Below are positions 27,426 to 36,134 of a stretch of 64,000 bases of DNA, in pieces; within the stretch, counting starts at the first letter, position 1, and every line of letters starts with the position of its first letter. This DNA is from Gelidibacter maritimus (GTDB taxonomy: Bacteria; Bacteroidota; Bacteroidia; Flavobacteriales; Flavobacteriaceae), in contig NZ_JACGLT010000008.1 of the NCBI RefSeq assembly GCF_014062315.1, positions 1-64,000 of the forward strand. Direction: 5' to 3'. Under the pieces are notes generated by a model, which made no database searches, had not been told where the DNA came from, and saw only the letters and a list, made by a program, of their open reading frames with translations. Made by a program: the position numbers and the translations under genes.

Positions 27426-29678
27426 TTACTTAATTTTAAATCTCAATCCCGCATAGTACATACTTCCAAAGATAGGACCATAAACAAACGTTGTATCAAA
27501 ATTCGCTCCAAAAGGATCATCTGCTCCTAAAATTGGTTGGTTCTGTCTCACATTGGTCATGTTTTCCCCACCTAAATATACTTCAAACTTCTCAGAAAAC
27601 ACTTTTGTCACTTGCGCATTAATTGTGCCAACGGTTGGTGTGTGCTCGGGTAATTGGTACGCCATAGGATTTGATGCTGTAGAAGTGAATCGCTGTTCGC
27701 CCAACCAGTTGTAGGTCACATCAAATTTCCAATGAGAAAAGCGCTCAGTCTTCTTCGTTTCATAAGAAACATTCCCAAAAACACGATGCTTAGATATCAA
27801 TGGCTTTTCTAACTTTCCAGAATTGTATTGGGTCTTGATGTCATAAAATTTATAGGCAGTTCTTAAGTCAAATCCTTCAAAAACATTATAATTCAATTCC
27901 ACTTGAAAACTGTTGGCATAACTTTCACCATCAAGATTATAAAAATTCACCTGCTGTGGGTTTTCATAATCTACCACAATCTGATTTTTGAAATCCGTTC
28001 TGTAGTAATCAAAGGTGATATCGGCTTTGTTTCCAAAGAGGTTAAAACCTTGCAAAAATGACATACCATAGTTCCACGCAATTTCAGGATCCAAACCATA
28101 GGCGCCTTTCAAACTGCCCAACGGTGTAGACCCGTCTATCAACAGTGTTCTTGAAGTGGCAAACACATTCTGATTCTCGGCAAAAATACTCGCGCTACGC
28201 TTACCGCGCCCAAACGACGCTCTCAATGCCGACTTCTCCCATGGCGTATAACGCGCATGAAATCGTGGAGTGACAAATGTTCCTAGCACATTATGCCTGT
28301 CAATACGGAGACCAGCGGTTAAATTTAAATCTTCAAGATTATCAAAATTATATTCCAAAAAAGCACCTATAGAGTTTTCTGTACGTTCAAAATCCTCATT
28401 AATCACCAATTCGTCATAATGATCATACGTATAACTGATTCCCGTTTTTATCTTATGCCTGGAATCACTGATAATGGAGTTGTATATTCCGTTAATATAT
28501 AAGCTGTTGTGAAGAATATCATAAAGGCTCAACCCGAAATAAGAATCCTGTTTATGACTGCTAAAAGCGGTCTGAAAACTAACGGTTTGCCACGGAATAT
28601 CTGGATTGACATAACCTGATTTCAAAGAAACATCAAATCTTCTGGTATCAATTTCACTTCCCCAGGCATTGGTTGTCAATTTATCTGTATCAGGATTAAA
28701 ATTAAGCTGACCAGTTTGTTTTGAATCGTCCAAGAAACTGAAGTTAATGAAGCTCACAAAACCTTTCTCAGGATTTGTATATTGCCAACGGTTCATCACG
28801 TTGATTTGCTTATAAATAGGCATATCCATAAAGCCGTCGTCATTGACATCATGCTTTTTATTGTGTGTATTTCCGTGGACATATAAACCCGTGCTCCATT
28901 TTTCACTGACCTTGGTGTTCAAATGCACGTTAGCCTCCATCCGTTCGCTACTTGCACCATAAAGATTAACAAAGAGTCTGTTGTCGGTTGTCGGTTTGAC
29001 CAACTCTGTATTGATCTGTCCGGCAATACTTTCAAACCCATTGACCACACTCCCGGCACCTTTGGTAATTTGTATGCTCTCAACCCAGGTGCCTGGTGTA
29101 AAACTCAGTCCATAAGCTTGAGAAGCTCCGCGTATCGTAGGGATATTTTCTGCAGTAATCAAAATATAAGGACTGGTCAATCCTAGCATTTTTATCTGTC
29201 GGGTGCCCGTTACGGCATCGGCAAAATTGACGTCAATTGACGGATTGGTTTCAAAACTTTCCGATAGGTTACAACAAGCTGCCTTCAACAATTCATCACT
29301 ACTCACAAAGGTGACGTTGGCAGATTGCATATACGATTTTGAGGTAGCTTGTTTACGAGAGGTAACGGTAACTTCATCTAATTCGCTCGTCGATTTTAAC
29401 GCGTGTTTAATGTATTTGGGAGCGCTGACCGTTAAGGTATCAGTTTTATATCCCACATAACTGATTACCAATTTAGTGAATCCTTTTTGGTATGGAATAT
29501 TGAATTTCCCATCAATGTCTGTAGTTGCACCTACCGCTGAGTTCAGCCAATACACATTGGCACCCGGTAACGGAATGGCGTTATTTTGTTCTGTAATTTC
29601 AACTATGATTCCTTCAATGTTTTCCTGAGACCAGACAAGCATTGGTAGGAACATGAGGATATATAATAAATTTTTCAT
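27426..29678 (-). CDS. TonB-dependent receptor, probable metal uptake
   Basis: A 750-residue outer-membrane receptor. It has a signal peptide (1-18), a carboxypeptidase-regulatory-like domain (about 20-95, GTTDIDGKFN-type segment ATTDIDGKFNIPYQKGF), a plug domain (about 115-230) and a 22-strand barrel ending in a hydrophobic strand (YYAGLRFKIK). The plug carries an unusual Cys pair in AACCNLSESFETNPSID (C135-C136). The phrase CCNLSESFETNPS recurs in Bacteroidota receptors placed with copper or heavy-metal proteins. No SusD partner is next to it, which argues against glycan uptake. Flanked by an HMA protein and a HYC_CC_PP protein, so a soft-metal role is inferred. Confidence 0.85.
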   Translation of the reverse strand: MKNLLYILMFLPMLVWSQENIEGIIVEITEQNNAIPLPGANVYWLNSAVGATTDIDGKFNIPYQKGFTKLVISYVGYKTDTLTVSAPKYIKHALKSTSELDEVTVTSRKQATSKSYMQSANVTFVSSDELLKAACCNLSESFETNPSIDVNFADAVTGTRQIKMLGLTSPYILITAENIPTIRGASQAYGLSFTPGTWVESIQITKGAGSVVNGFESIAGQINTELVKPTTDNRLFVNLYGASSERMEANVHLNTKVSEKWSTGLYVHGNTHNKKHDVNDDGFMDMPIYKQINVMNRWQYTNPEKGFVSFINFSFLDDSKQTGQLNFNPDTDKLTTNAWGSEIDTRRFDVSLKSGYVNPDIPWQTVSFQTAFSSHKQDSYFGLSLYDILHNSLYINGIYNSIISDSRHKIKTGISYTYDHYDELVINEDFERTENSIGAFLEYNFDNLEDLNLTAGLRIDRHNVLGTFVTPRFHARYTPWEKSALRASFGRGKRSASIFAENQNVFATSRTLLIDGSTPLGSLKGAYGLDPEIAWNYGMSFLQGFNLFGNKADITFDYYRTDFKNQIVVDYENPQQVNFYNLDGESYANSFQVELNYNVFEGFDLRTAYKFYDIKTQYNSGKLEKPLISKHRVFGNVSYETKKTERFSHWKFDVTYNWLGEQRFTSTASNPMAYQLPEHTPTVGTINAQVTKVFSEKFEVYLGGENMTNVRQNQPILGADDPFGANFDTTFVYGPIFGSMYYAGLRFKIK

Positions 29679-29895
29679 TGATAAATTAAAAGTGTTGTTA
29701 TTTTGACCTAAAGCTCTTTAATTTGAAAGAATCTTGAAACAAACATGATTTTCTTAATTCGTTGATACGTGTAGCACCGGCATGAATAAAGAAGCCATAA
29801 GTCTAAAATAAGATTTGAGATTTTAAAGTAACTGAGATTGAACTATATAAAAAAGGAGCACAAGCATGCACTACACCTTCTTAAAAGTTTTGGAA

Positions 29896-30300
29896 TCAAA
29901 TTATAAAAACTTGATCCAAAATTTGGATGTCAGTAACCAATAGTGGTGGAGAATAATTCTTATGCGGAATGAACTGTACTGGCAGTCCTTCAAAAAGATT
30001 ATAATAAGAATAATAGAATGTGACCAGAACAATTTGCTGATCATTGTGCAGGTCTTCAAATATTGCTTTTTTGAGGCTATCTTGACCTCTGATCACTTCA
30101 ACCTCCTCTTTACAGCAAGATTTCTTTTCTGCCATAGCCAGAACTTCAAGATTGCAGCAAGACTCAGCCTTAGAAAAAATAGCAGTATCAATCAAAACAT
30201 CCCCACAGAAATGCTTTTCCAGTGTAAATGTAATCGTGGACAACAGCACCAACCATGCAATGGCCATTGAAAAACCTTTATGGATATTTTCTTGATACAT
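29896..30300 (-). CDS. HYC_CC_PP family protein
   Basis: A 134-residue protein with an N-terminal hydrophobic anchor or signal (about 12-26) and the family's characteristic order: KHFCGD (H30, C32), a CC pair (C48-C49), a second CC pair in KKSCCKEE (C62-C63), and a C-terminal SPPLL. The biochemical role is unknown; the paired cysteines and His suggest metal binding. It is upstream of the TonB receptor on the same strand. The frame extends to 30336, but that start overlaps the promoter, so 30300 is used; 30267 (MAIAWLVLL) is an alternative. Confidence 0.75.
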   Translation of the reverse strand: MYQENIHKGFSMAIAWLVLLSTITFTLEKHFCGDVLIDTAIFSKAESCCNLEVLAMAEKKSCCKEEVEVIRGQDSLKKAIFEDLHNDQQIVLVTFYYSYYNLFEGLPVQFIPHKNYSPPLLVTDIQILDQVFII

Positions 30301-30305
30301 AGATG

Positions 30306-30313
30306 CAAAATTA
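30306..30313 (-). promoter_or_regulatory. -7 element TAATTTTG for the HYC_CC_PP gene
   Basis: The minus strand reads TAATTTTG, ending 5 bases before the ATG at 30300. Transcription would therefore begin at or very near the start codon, implying a leaderless message or a later start. Confidence 0.45.
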
Positions 30314-30349
30314 CAAAATATTGTCATCTTTTCCATAAAACGAAAAAAC

Positions 30350-30787
30350 TTAACTTTTTTTCGATTTCAATTGCTGATAATAAAAAGCCGGCAATAATAA
30401 CAGTAAAAGTAATGGCTGTATCAAGAAACGTCTGATATTGAAAAAGATATAATAGTCCTCTTGTCTTGGGTTCACTACAAAATACAAGAAAAACGTCAAG
30501 AGTATAAAAAATGAAACAACATAGATAAGTGCTGAAAATTGGACCACACCCCAATCCTTAAAAAATATATAGATAATGCTCAGTGAAATTACCGAATTCA
30601 GGAAGTATCTAAGCGCCGTGAAGAGTGTCAATTTTAAAACTTCGCGACGCGGATTATCGATGTACAGGTAATCATTCTTAAAAAACGTCAAATACGGGTC
30701 GTAGAATAATTCGTTCTCAAAAGCACGTATGAGGATCAAGAACCCAAATAGTACCAAAAGCGCAATCATTTTTACAACATTACTCAT
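30350..30787 (-). CDS. Exosortase F system-associated membrane protein
   Basis: A 145-residue membrane protein with an N-terminal segment (about 7-22), two further hydrophobic helices in the middle (about 55-80 and 84-107) and one near the end (about 122-138). The N-terminal IRAFENELFYDPYLTFF and the C-terminal NIRRFLIQPLLL match the small family found beside XrtF in Flavobacteriia. Its start overlaps the xrtF stop by one base (TAATG), so the two are translationally coupled. The molecular task in sorting is unknown. Confidence 0.85.
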   Translation of the reverse strand: MSNVVKMIALLVLFGFLILIRAFENELFYDPYLTFFKNDYLYIDNPRREVLKLTLFTALRYFLNSVISLSIIYIFFKDWGVVQFSALIYVVSFFILLTFFLYFVVNPRQEDYYIFFNIRRFLIQPLLLLLLLPAFYYQQLKSKKS

Positions 30788-31332
30788 TACGTCTTGCTTA
30801 TATTTGAAAATCTATTGACCCAAAACATCCATAGCAGAAAAACCATTCCATAAATGATCAACGGAAAAATGACTGTATGCAGCTCCTCTCTTCGCCATGG
30901 ATAGTGATATAAGCCAATCGATAAAATCACAATTCTTAAAAGATTTACGATATATATAAGTACACTGCCTCCTAAAATATAGAAAAAGGTAGTTTTAAAC
31001 TTTCCTGCAAATGCAATTATAAAGGAAGCAAACAAAATAATAACGCTTATAGAATTGCACCCCTCAACCACACGCGCCAAATATTTGCCATTGATTATAA
31101 GCTTCATTGAGGGCTCATCAGGATGTTCTGCAATTTGCGAATCATAGCCAAAGGTATGCAACAATTCATTGCTTTGTTTGGCAACCAAATTAGTTAGATA
31201 ATCAGGGTAATACACTGAGCCTTCAGATAAATCTAAATACAGCATATAGGCAAAAGTCAATACGCCATAAACCAACAGAAAGGTCAGGATAAACTTAATA
31301 ACCGATTTGTACTTTATGATCAGATCCTTCAA
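30787..31332 (-). CDS. xrtF: Exosortase family protein XrtF
   Basis: Exosortases are inner-membrane cysteine transpeptidases that process proteins with C-terminal sorting tails. The 181-residue product has about five membrane segments and the three catalytic residues in the right order: Cys in VVEGCNSISV (C92), Arg in NLLRIVIL (R133) and His in EELHTVIFP (H152). The short length is normal for XrtF. Start codon is TTG at 31332. The associated membrane protein follows with a one-base overlap. No substrate with a recognisable sorting tail occurs in the window. Confidence 0.9.
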   Translation of the reverse strand: MKDLIIKYKSVIKFILTFLLVYGVLTFAYMLYLDLSEGSVYYPDYLTNLVAKQSNELLHTFGYDSQIAEHPDEPSMKLIINGKYLARVVEGCNSISVIILFASFIIAFAGKFKTTFFYILGGSVLIYIVNLLRIVILSIGLYHYPWRREELHTVIFPLIIYGMVFLLWMFWVNRFSNISKT

Positions 31333-31422
31333 GAATTCAAAATTTACTTTAGGTTGTTAAAAATATACAAAAAGCCGATTGAAGCGGCACATTTTAAATA
31401 CTTTTACCAAAACTTTTAAACA

Positions 31423-31881
31423 ATGACCTTAAACGAACTCAAACCGCAAATAAACACGATAATTTCTGACACCAATACATCCGTTGATAAACAGTTGTTA
31501 GCTATCTGTGAAGTTCTTGAATCGAACGTTCCGTATTATAACTGGGTTGGATTTTACTTTAGAAATGGAAATAAGGAAGAATTAAAATTAGGGCCTTATG
31601 TTGGTGAGCCTACAGACCATACCATAATTCCGTTTGGAAAAGGCATTTGCGGACAGGTGGCAGTGAGCAATGAGAATTTCGTAGTTCCAGATGTCTCCGC
31701 ACAGGACAATTATATTGCCTGCAGCATCACGGTAAAGTCTGAAATTGTTGTTCCGATATTTGTCGATGGCCACAATATTGGTCAAATTGACATTGATTCC
31801 AATACCATAGACCCGTTTACGGAAGCTGACGAGCGATTTTTAGAATTTGTATGTGCTCAAGTGGCTTCAATTTTATCATAG
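31423..31881 (+). CDS. msrC: GAF-domain free methionine-(R)-sulfoxide reductase
   Basis: A 152-residue single GAF domain. It matches fRMsr through the cysteine motifs GKGICGQVA (C76) and DNYIACS (C100), the following SEIVVPIFVDGHNIGQIDIDS and the NWVGFYF stretch. These cysteines correspond to the resolving and catalytic positions of the E. coli enzyme, so reduction of free Met-R-sulfoxide is likely. A near-consensus -7 box TACTTTTA lies at 31399-31406. Single gene, divergent from the xrtF pair. Confidence 0.83.
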   Translation: MTLNELKPQINTIISDTNTSVDKQLLAICEVLESNVPYYNWVGFYFRNGNKEELKLGPYVGEPTDHTIIPFGKGICGQVAVSNENFVVPDVSAQDNYIACSITVKSEIVVPIFVDGHNIGQIDIDSNTIDPFTEADERFLEFVCAQVASILS

Positions 31882-31961
31882 ATAGCCATGTAAATGTGCC
31901 AAACGCCGATAAATTATGCTAAATCTGTTGGCGTATGGTATTTACAATTGAGGTTTTTGAA

Positions 31962-33212
31962 TTACATCCCCGTACGGATCGCTTCAACAGGATCTAACCT
32001 TGATGCCGAAATAGCAGGAATTACTCCAGAGATCAATCCGATTATTGTTGATAGGATAAACCCTAAAAACATATTTCCTGCAGAAAGCACAAATTCGAAA
32101 TCGCCCGTAAATTGCGAGGCAATCAAAGATCCAATCCAAACAAAAAACAGTCCTACAAGTCCGCCAATGACCGCTAAAATGACCGCTTCAAATAAAAACT
32201 GAAATAAAATAAATCGGTTTTTGGCACCGAGCGATTTTTGTATCCCAATAAGATTTGTACGTTCCTTTACGCTCACAAACATGATATTTGCAATTCCGAA
32301 ACCACCAACCAATAAAGAGAAACCACTAATAATCCAACCCATGATATTCATTGTCCCGATGATCCCATCAATAGCGTCTGTAAACCCCGACATCTTATTT
32401 ACAAAAAAGTTATCAGGCTCTCCTGCTTTTAAGCCTCTATAAATTCTAAACCTTTGTTTCAAAATCCCTTCAAATGCTCCCATGTCCACACCTTTTTTCG
32501 GTTTAATAATGACTGCTCCAGGGATACCGTCAACCCCACCGGTTTGAAAACGACGGACAAAATTAGCGGGAACATAGCCCTTATCATCTGGACTGCCTCC
32601 AAGCCCTGCACCCATTTTTTTCATCACACCAATAACCGTCAGCCTCCGTCCGTAGACCCTAATCTGCTTGCCGATTGGGTTTGATTGTCCAAACAAATTT
32701 TCTGCAATGGAGTGCCCTAAAACTATAACAGGAGCTCCATTTATTGATTCTGACTCTGTATAAAAGCGGCCCTCTTCAATTTTAATGTTCTCAATCTCAT
32801 AAATTTCGTTAGACACAGGTGAAATATCTACTCCAGAAATCGTTTCTGCACCATATCTTACCGTTTGTGGGCTTCCAAAAATAACGTATGCAGAAGCAGC
32901 AATATCTGGCACATTTCGTCTTATAAAATCAAAGTCGCTGTATTCAGTTTGAGGAAAGTTATCGCGTTGCCATCTTGGAACATCAGTGGGGCCAAAGGAA
33001 AATTTCGTTAGATACATGGTGTTTTTATCCAAACCCGAGAGTTGATCTTGAATATTTCTATCTAACGAATCTACCGCTGCCAATACTGCAATAATTGAAA
33101 AAATACCAATTGTAACACCCAATAATGACAAGAAAGTACGCAGCTTATTATTAGTAAGTGCATTTATGGCAAATGAAAAACTTTCTTTAAATAAGCGTAA
33201 GTAAAGCAGCAT
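31962..33212 (-). CDS. ABC transporter permease, MacB/FtsX type
   Basis: A 416-residue membrane protein: first membrane helix about 20-42 (NKLRTFLSLLGVTIGIFSII), a large periplasmic MacB-type core domain (about 45-280), then three C-terminal helices with the FtsX domain (about 290-405, ending ISASRLDPVEAIR). Such permeases pair with a MacB/LolD-type ATPase to move lipoproteins, peptides or drugs through mechanotransmission. No ATPase is encoded next to it, so it must use one encoded elsewhere. Convergent with the fRMsr gene, 80 bp apart. Confidence 0.88.
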   Translation of the reverse strand: MLLYLRLFKESFSFAINALTNNKLRTFLSLLGVTIGIFSIIAVLAAVDSLDRNIQDQLSGLDKNTMYLTKFSFGPTDVPRWQRDNFPQTEYSDFDFIRRNVPDIAASAYVIFGSPQTVRYGAETISGVDISPVSNEIYEIENIKIEEGRFYTESESINGAPVIVLGHSIAENLFGQSNPIGKQIRVYGRRLTVIGVMKKMGAGLGGSPDDKGYVPANFVRRFQTGGVDGIPGAVIIKPKKGVDMGAFEGILKQRFRIYRGLKAGEPDNFFVNKMSGFTDAIDGIIGTMNIMGWIISGFSLLVGGFGIANIMFVSVKERTNLIGIQKSLGAKNRFILFQFLFEAVILAVIGGLVGLFFVWIGSLIASQFTGDFEFVLSAGNMFLGFILSTIIGLISGVIPAISASRLDPVEAIRTGM

Positions 33213-33326
33213 GTAATTTTAGTAGTTTTAAAACGATTTTAAAGATAGGACGTTTGCGACAATAATTTGTTACAAAAAACATAAATAAACTGCCTCTGGT
33301 TACCTCAAATTGTCTTCAATAATATG

Positions 33327-33334
33327 TACTTTTG
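33327..33334 (+). promoter_or_regulatory. purH -7 element TACTTTTG
   Basis: An exact TAnnTTTG box. It shows that the open frame extending upstream (from a TTG at 33332) cannot be the true gene start, and it supports 33419 or 33392. No TTG box has the ideal spacing. Confidence 0.6.
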
Positions 33335-33418
33335 CGCTTTAAAAATCAGTATTTCATTAAATTATCATTATTCCATCGCCTTCGTTGGATTATGAGGCCA
33401 AACCAAACACACAATACA

Positions 33419-34948
33419 ATGCACAACAAAACCATTTCATCTGCCTTGATCTCTGTTTTCAGCAAGGACGGATTAGAACCTATTGTTAAAGAATTAAACC
33501 AGTTAGGCGTTACTATTTACTCTACAGGTGGCACTGAAAAATTCATAAAAGATTTGGGTGTCAACGTCATTCCGGTAGAAGATGTAACCTCCTATCCTTC
33601 CATCTTGGGCGGTCGTGTCAAAACTTTGCATCCTAAAGTTTTTGGTGGTATTTTAAACCGTCAGAACAATACTCAAGATGTGGCTGAATTGGCTGAATTT
33701 TCAATTCCTCAAATTGATTTGGTCATTGTTGATTTATATCCATTTGAAAAAACGGTAGCTTCAGACTCAAGTCATGAGGATATCATCGAAAAAATTGATA
33801 TAGGAGGTATTTCCCTAATCAGGGCGGCGGCAAAAAACTATTCGGATGTGGTTTGTGTTTCTTCGGTTGAAGATTACAGTGAGTTTTTGGAACTCTTAAA
33901 AAGTAAAAAAGGAGAAACCTCAGATGACGACAGAAAACGTTTTGCAGCTAAGGCTTTTAATGTATCCTCACATTATGACACAGCCATTTTTAATTATTTC
34001 AACAAGAATCAACAGGAAACGGTTTTTAAAATCAGTGAGACCAGCGGTAAAGCGTTACGTTATGGAGAAAACCCTCATCAAAAAGGTTTTTTCTATGGAG
34101 ATTTTGATGCCATGTTTACCCAACTTCATGGAAAGGATTTGAGCTATAACAATCTGCTGGATGTGGATGCGGCGGTAAATTTGATGAATGAATTTAAAGG
34201 CGAAGCGCCAACCTTCGCTATTTTAAAACATAATAATGCTTGCGGATTTGCGCAAAGAGACACGTTGCATCAGGCCTATGTGGATGCTTTGGCGGGTGAT
34301 CCTGTTTCGGCTTTTGGTGGCATTTTAATTGCAAATACAGAAATTGACAAGGCAACCGCAGAGGAAATCCACAGTTTATTTTGCGAAGTGGTCATAGCGC
34401 CTAGCTTTTCCGCGGAAGCGAAAGAAATTTTAGAAGGTAAAAAGAATAGAATCCTATTGATCCAAAAAGAGATAGCGCTTCCAAAAACTACCGTAAGAAC
34501 GTGTTTAAACGGGGTGCTGGTACAGGATAAAGACAATAAAACAGATGCTATATCTGATTTAAGTTATATGACCAACAATAAACCTTCGCAAAACGAGTTA
34601 GAAGACTTGATCTTTGCTTCCAAAATTTGCAAGCACACCAAATCCAATACGATTGTATTGGCAAAAAACAAACAATTACTTGCTAGTGGAACTGGGCAGA
34701 CCAGTCGTGTGGATGCTCTTAACCAAGCCATCCATAAAGCAAAATCTTTCAACTTTGATCTGAAAGGTGCTGTTATGGCAAGTGACGCATTTTTTCCGTT
34801 TCCTGACTGTGTGGAAATTGCAAAAAATGCAGGTATTACTTCAGTAATTCAACCTGGAGGTTCCATAAAGGATGAGTTGAGTATTGATTATTGCAACCAG
34901 AATAATGTGTCCATGGTATTTACCGGAACACGGCATTTTAAGCACTAA
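33419..34948 (+). CDS. purH: Bifunctional AICAR formyltransferase / IMP cyclohydrolase
   Basis: PurH carries out the last two steps of IMP synthesis. From MHNKTISSALISVFSKDG, the N-terminal MGS-like IMP cyclohydrolase domain covers about residues 5-145 (VTIYSTGGTEKFI, LGGRVKTLHPKVFGGIL, VDLYPFEKTV), and the AICAR transformylase domain runs to residue 509 (LRYGENPHQKGFFYG, ILKHNNACGFA, DAFFPFPDCVEIA). The length is that of the family. The start at 33419 was chosen because the promoter box lies downstream of the frame's first codon. No other purine gene is adjacent. Confidence 0.97.
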   Translation: MHNKTISSALISVFSKDGLEPIVKELNQLGVTIYSTGGTEKFIKDLGVNVIPVEDVTSYPSILGGRVKTLHPKVFGGILNRQNNTQDVAELAEFSIPQIDLVIVDLYPFEKTVASDSSHEDIIEKIDIGGISLIRAAAKNYSDVVCVSSVEDYSEFLELLKSKKGETSDDDRKRFAAKAFNVSSHYDTAIFNYFNKNQQETVFKISETSGKALRYGENPHQKGFFYGDFDAMFTQLHGKDLSYNNLLDVDAAVNLMNEFKGEAPTFAILKHNNACGFAQRDTLHQAYVDALAGDPVSAFGGILIANTEIDKATAEEIHSLFCEVVIAPSFSAEAKEILEGKKNRILLIQKEIALPKTTVRTCLNGVLVQDKDNKTDAISDLSYMTNNKPSQNELEDLIFASKICKHTKSNTIVLAKNKQLLASGTGQTSRVDALNQAIHKAKSFNFDLKGAVMASDAFFPFPDCVEIAKNAGITSVIQPGGSIKDELSIDYCNQNNVSMVFTGTRHFKH

Positions 34949-35096
34949 ACCGGATCAAACTGAAAAGCCATTATAACTGACATTGAAAATGAACAAATAC
35001 CAATGTAATATAACCTTTGATATTTATGAAGTTTTACTACATTTACAACAATATCAACAAACAAACTAATATCAACCTAAATAATCAACAATATAG

Positions 35097-36125
35097 ATGG
35101 GATTTTTTGATTTCTTAACCGAAGAAATAGCCATAGATTTAGGAACCGCAAATACCTTAATTATCCACAATGACAAAGTTGTTGTCGATAACCCTTCAAT
35201 AGTTGCAAGAGACCGAATTTCAGGAAAAATAATTGCTGTTGGAAAAGAAGCCAACATGATGCAAGGGAAAACGCATGAAAACATTAAAACGATCAGACCA
35301 CTGAAAGATGGGGTTATTGCTGATTTTGATGCCTCCGAACAAATGATCAGTTTGTTCATAAAAAACATTCCTGCTTTAAAGAAGAAGCTCTTCTCTCCTG
35401 CTTTACGTATGGTGGTGTGTATTCCATCAGGAATTACTGAAGTGGAAATGCGCGCCGTAAAAGAATCCTGTGAGCGCGTTAACGGTAAGGAGGTTTATCT
35501 GATACACGAACCCATGGCCGCAGCTATTGGTATTGGCATTGACATTATGCAACCAAAAGGGAACATGATAGTAGATATAGGTGGCGGAACTACAGAAATT
35601 GCAGTCATTGCCTTAGGTGGTATTGTTTGCGACAAATCTGTTAAAGTTGCTGGTGATGTATTTACCAATGACATTGTATATTATATGCGTACACAGCACA
35701 ACTTATATGTTGGTGAGCGTACTGCCGAAAAAATTAAAATACAGATTGGTGCCGCTACTGAAGATTTAGAGTTACCTCCAGAAGAAATGAGCGTTCAAGG
35801 GCGAGATCTTTTGACCGGAAAACCTAAACAGGTACAAATTTCTTACCGAGAAATTGCAAAGGCGCTTGACAAATCCATTTTACGAATAGAAGACTCTGTC
35901 ATGGAAACGCTATCTCAAACCCCGCCAGAATTGGCCGCAGATATTTACAACACTGGTATTTACCTTGCAGGTGGAGGCTCCATGCTTAGAGGTTTGGATA
36001 AACGTTTATCTCAAAAAACAGATTTGCCGGTGTATATTGCTGAAGATCCTTTAAGAGCCGTAGTTAGAGGAACGGGAATTGTATTAAAAAACCTTCCTAA
36101 ATTCAAAAGTATATTGATAAAATAG
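35097..36125 (+). CDS. mreB: Rod shape-determining protein MreB
   Basis: A bacterial actin that organises lateral cell-wall synthesis. The 342-residue product has the actin ATP-binding motifs: AIDLGTANTLI (phosphate 1), VDIGGGTTEIAVI (phosphate 2, about residue 157) and YLAGGGSMLRGL (adenosine). The N-terminal MGFFDF amphipathic membrane anchor is present. First gene of mreB-mreC-mreD-mrdA-rodA, 10 bp before mreC. Confidence 0.97.
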   Translation: MGFFDFLTEEIAIDLGTANTLIIHNDKVVVDNPSIVARDRISGKIIAVGKEANMMQGKTHENIKTIRPLKDGVIADFDASEQMISLFIKNIPALKKKLFSPALRMVVCIPSGITEVEMRAVKESCERVNGKEVYLIHEPMAAAIGIGIDIMQPKGNMIVDIGGGTTEIAVIALGGIVCDKSVKVAGDVFTNDIVYYMRTQHNLYVGERTAEKIKIQIGAATEDLELPPEEMSVQGRDLLTGKPKQVQISYREIAKALDKSILRIEDSVMETLSQTPPELAADIYNTGIYLAGGGSMLRGLDKRLSQKTDLPVYIAEDPLRAVVRGTGIVLKNLPKFKSILIK

Positions 36126-36134
36126 TAAGTTTAA

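Noticed and set aside
33332-33418. N-terminal extension of purH
   Set aside because: The first codon lies within the promoter -7 box, and the extra residues are absent from other PurH proteins.
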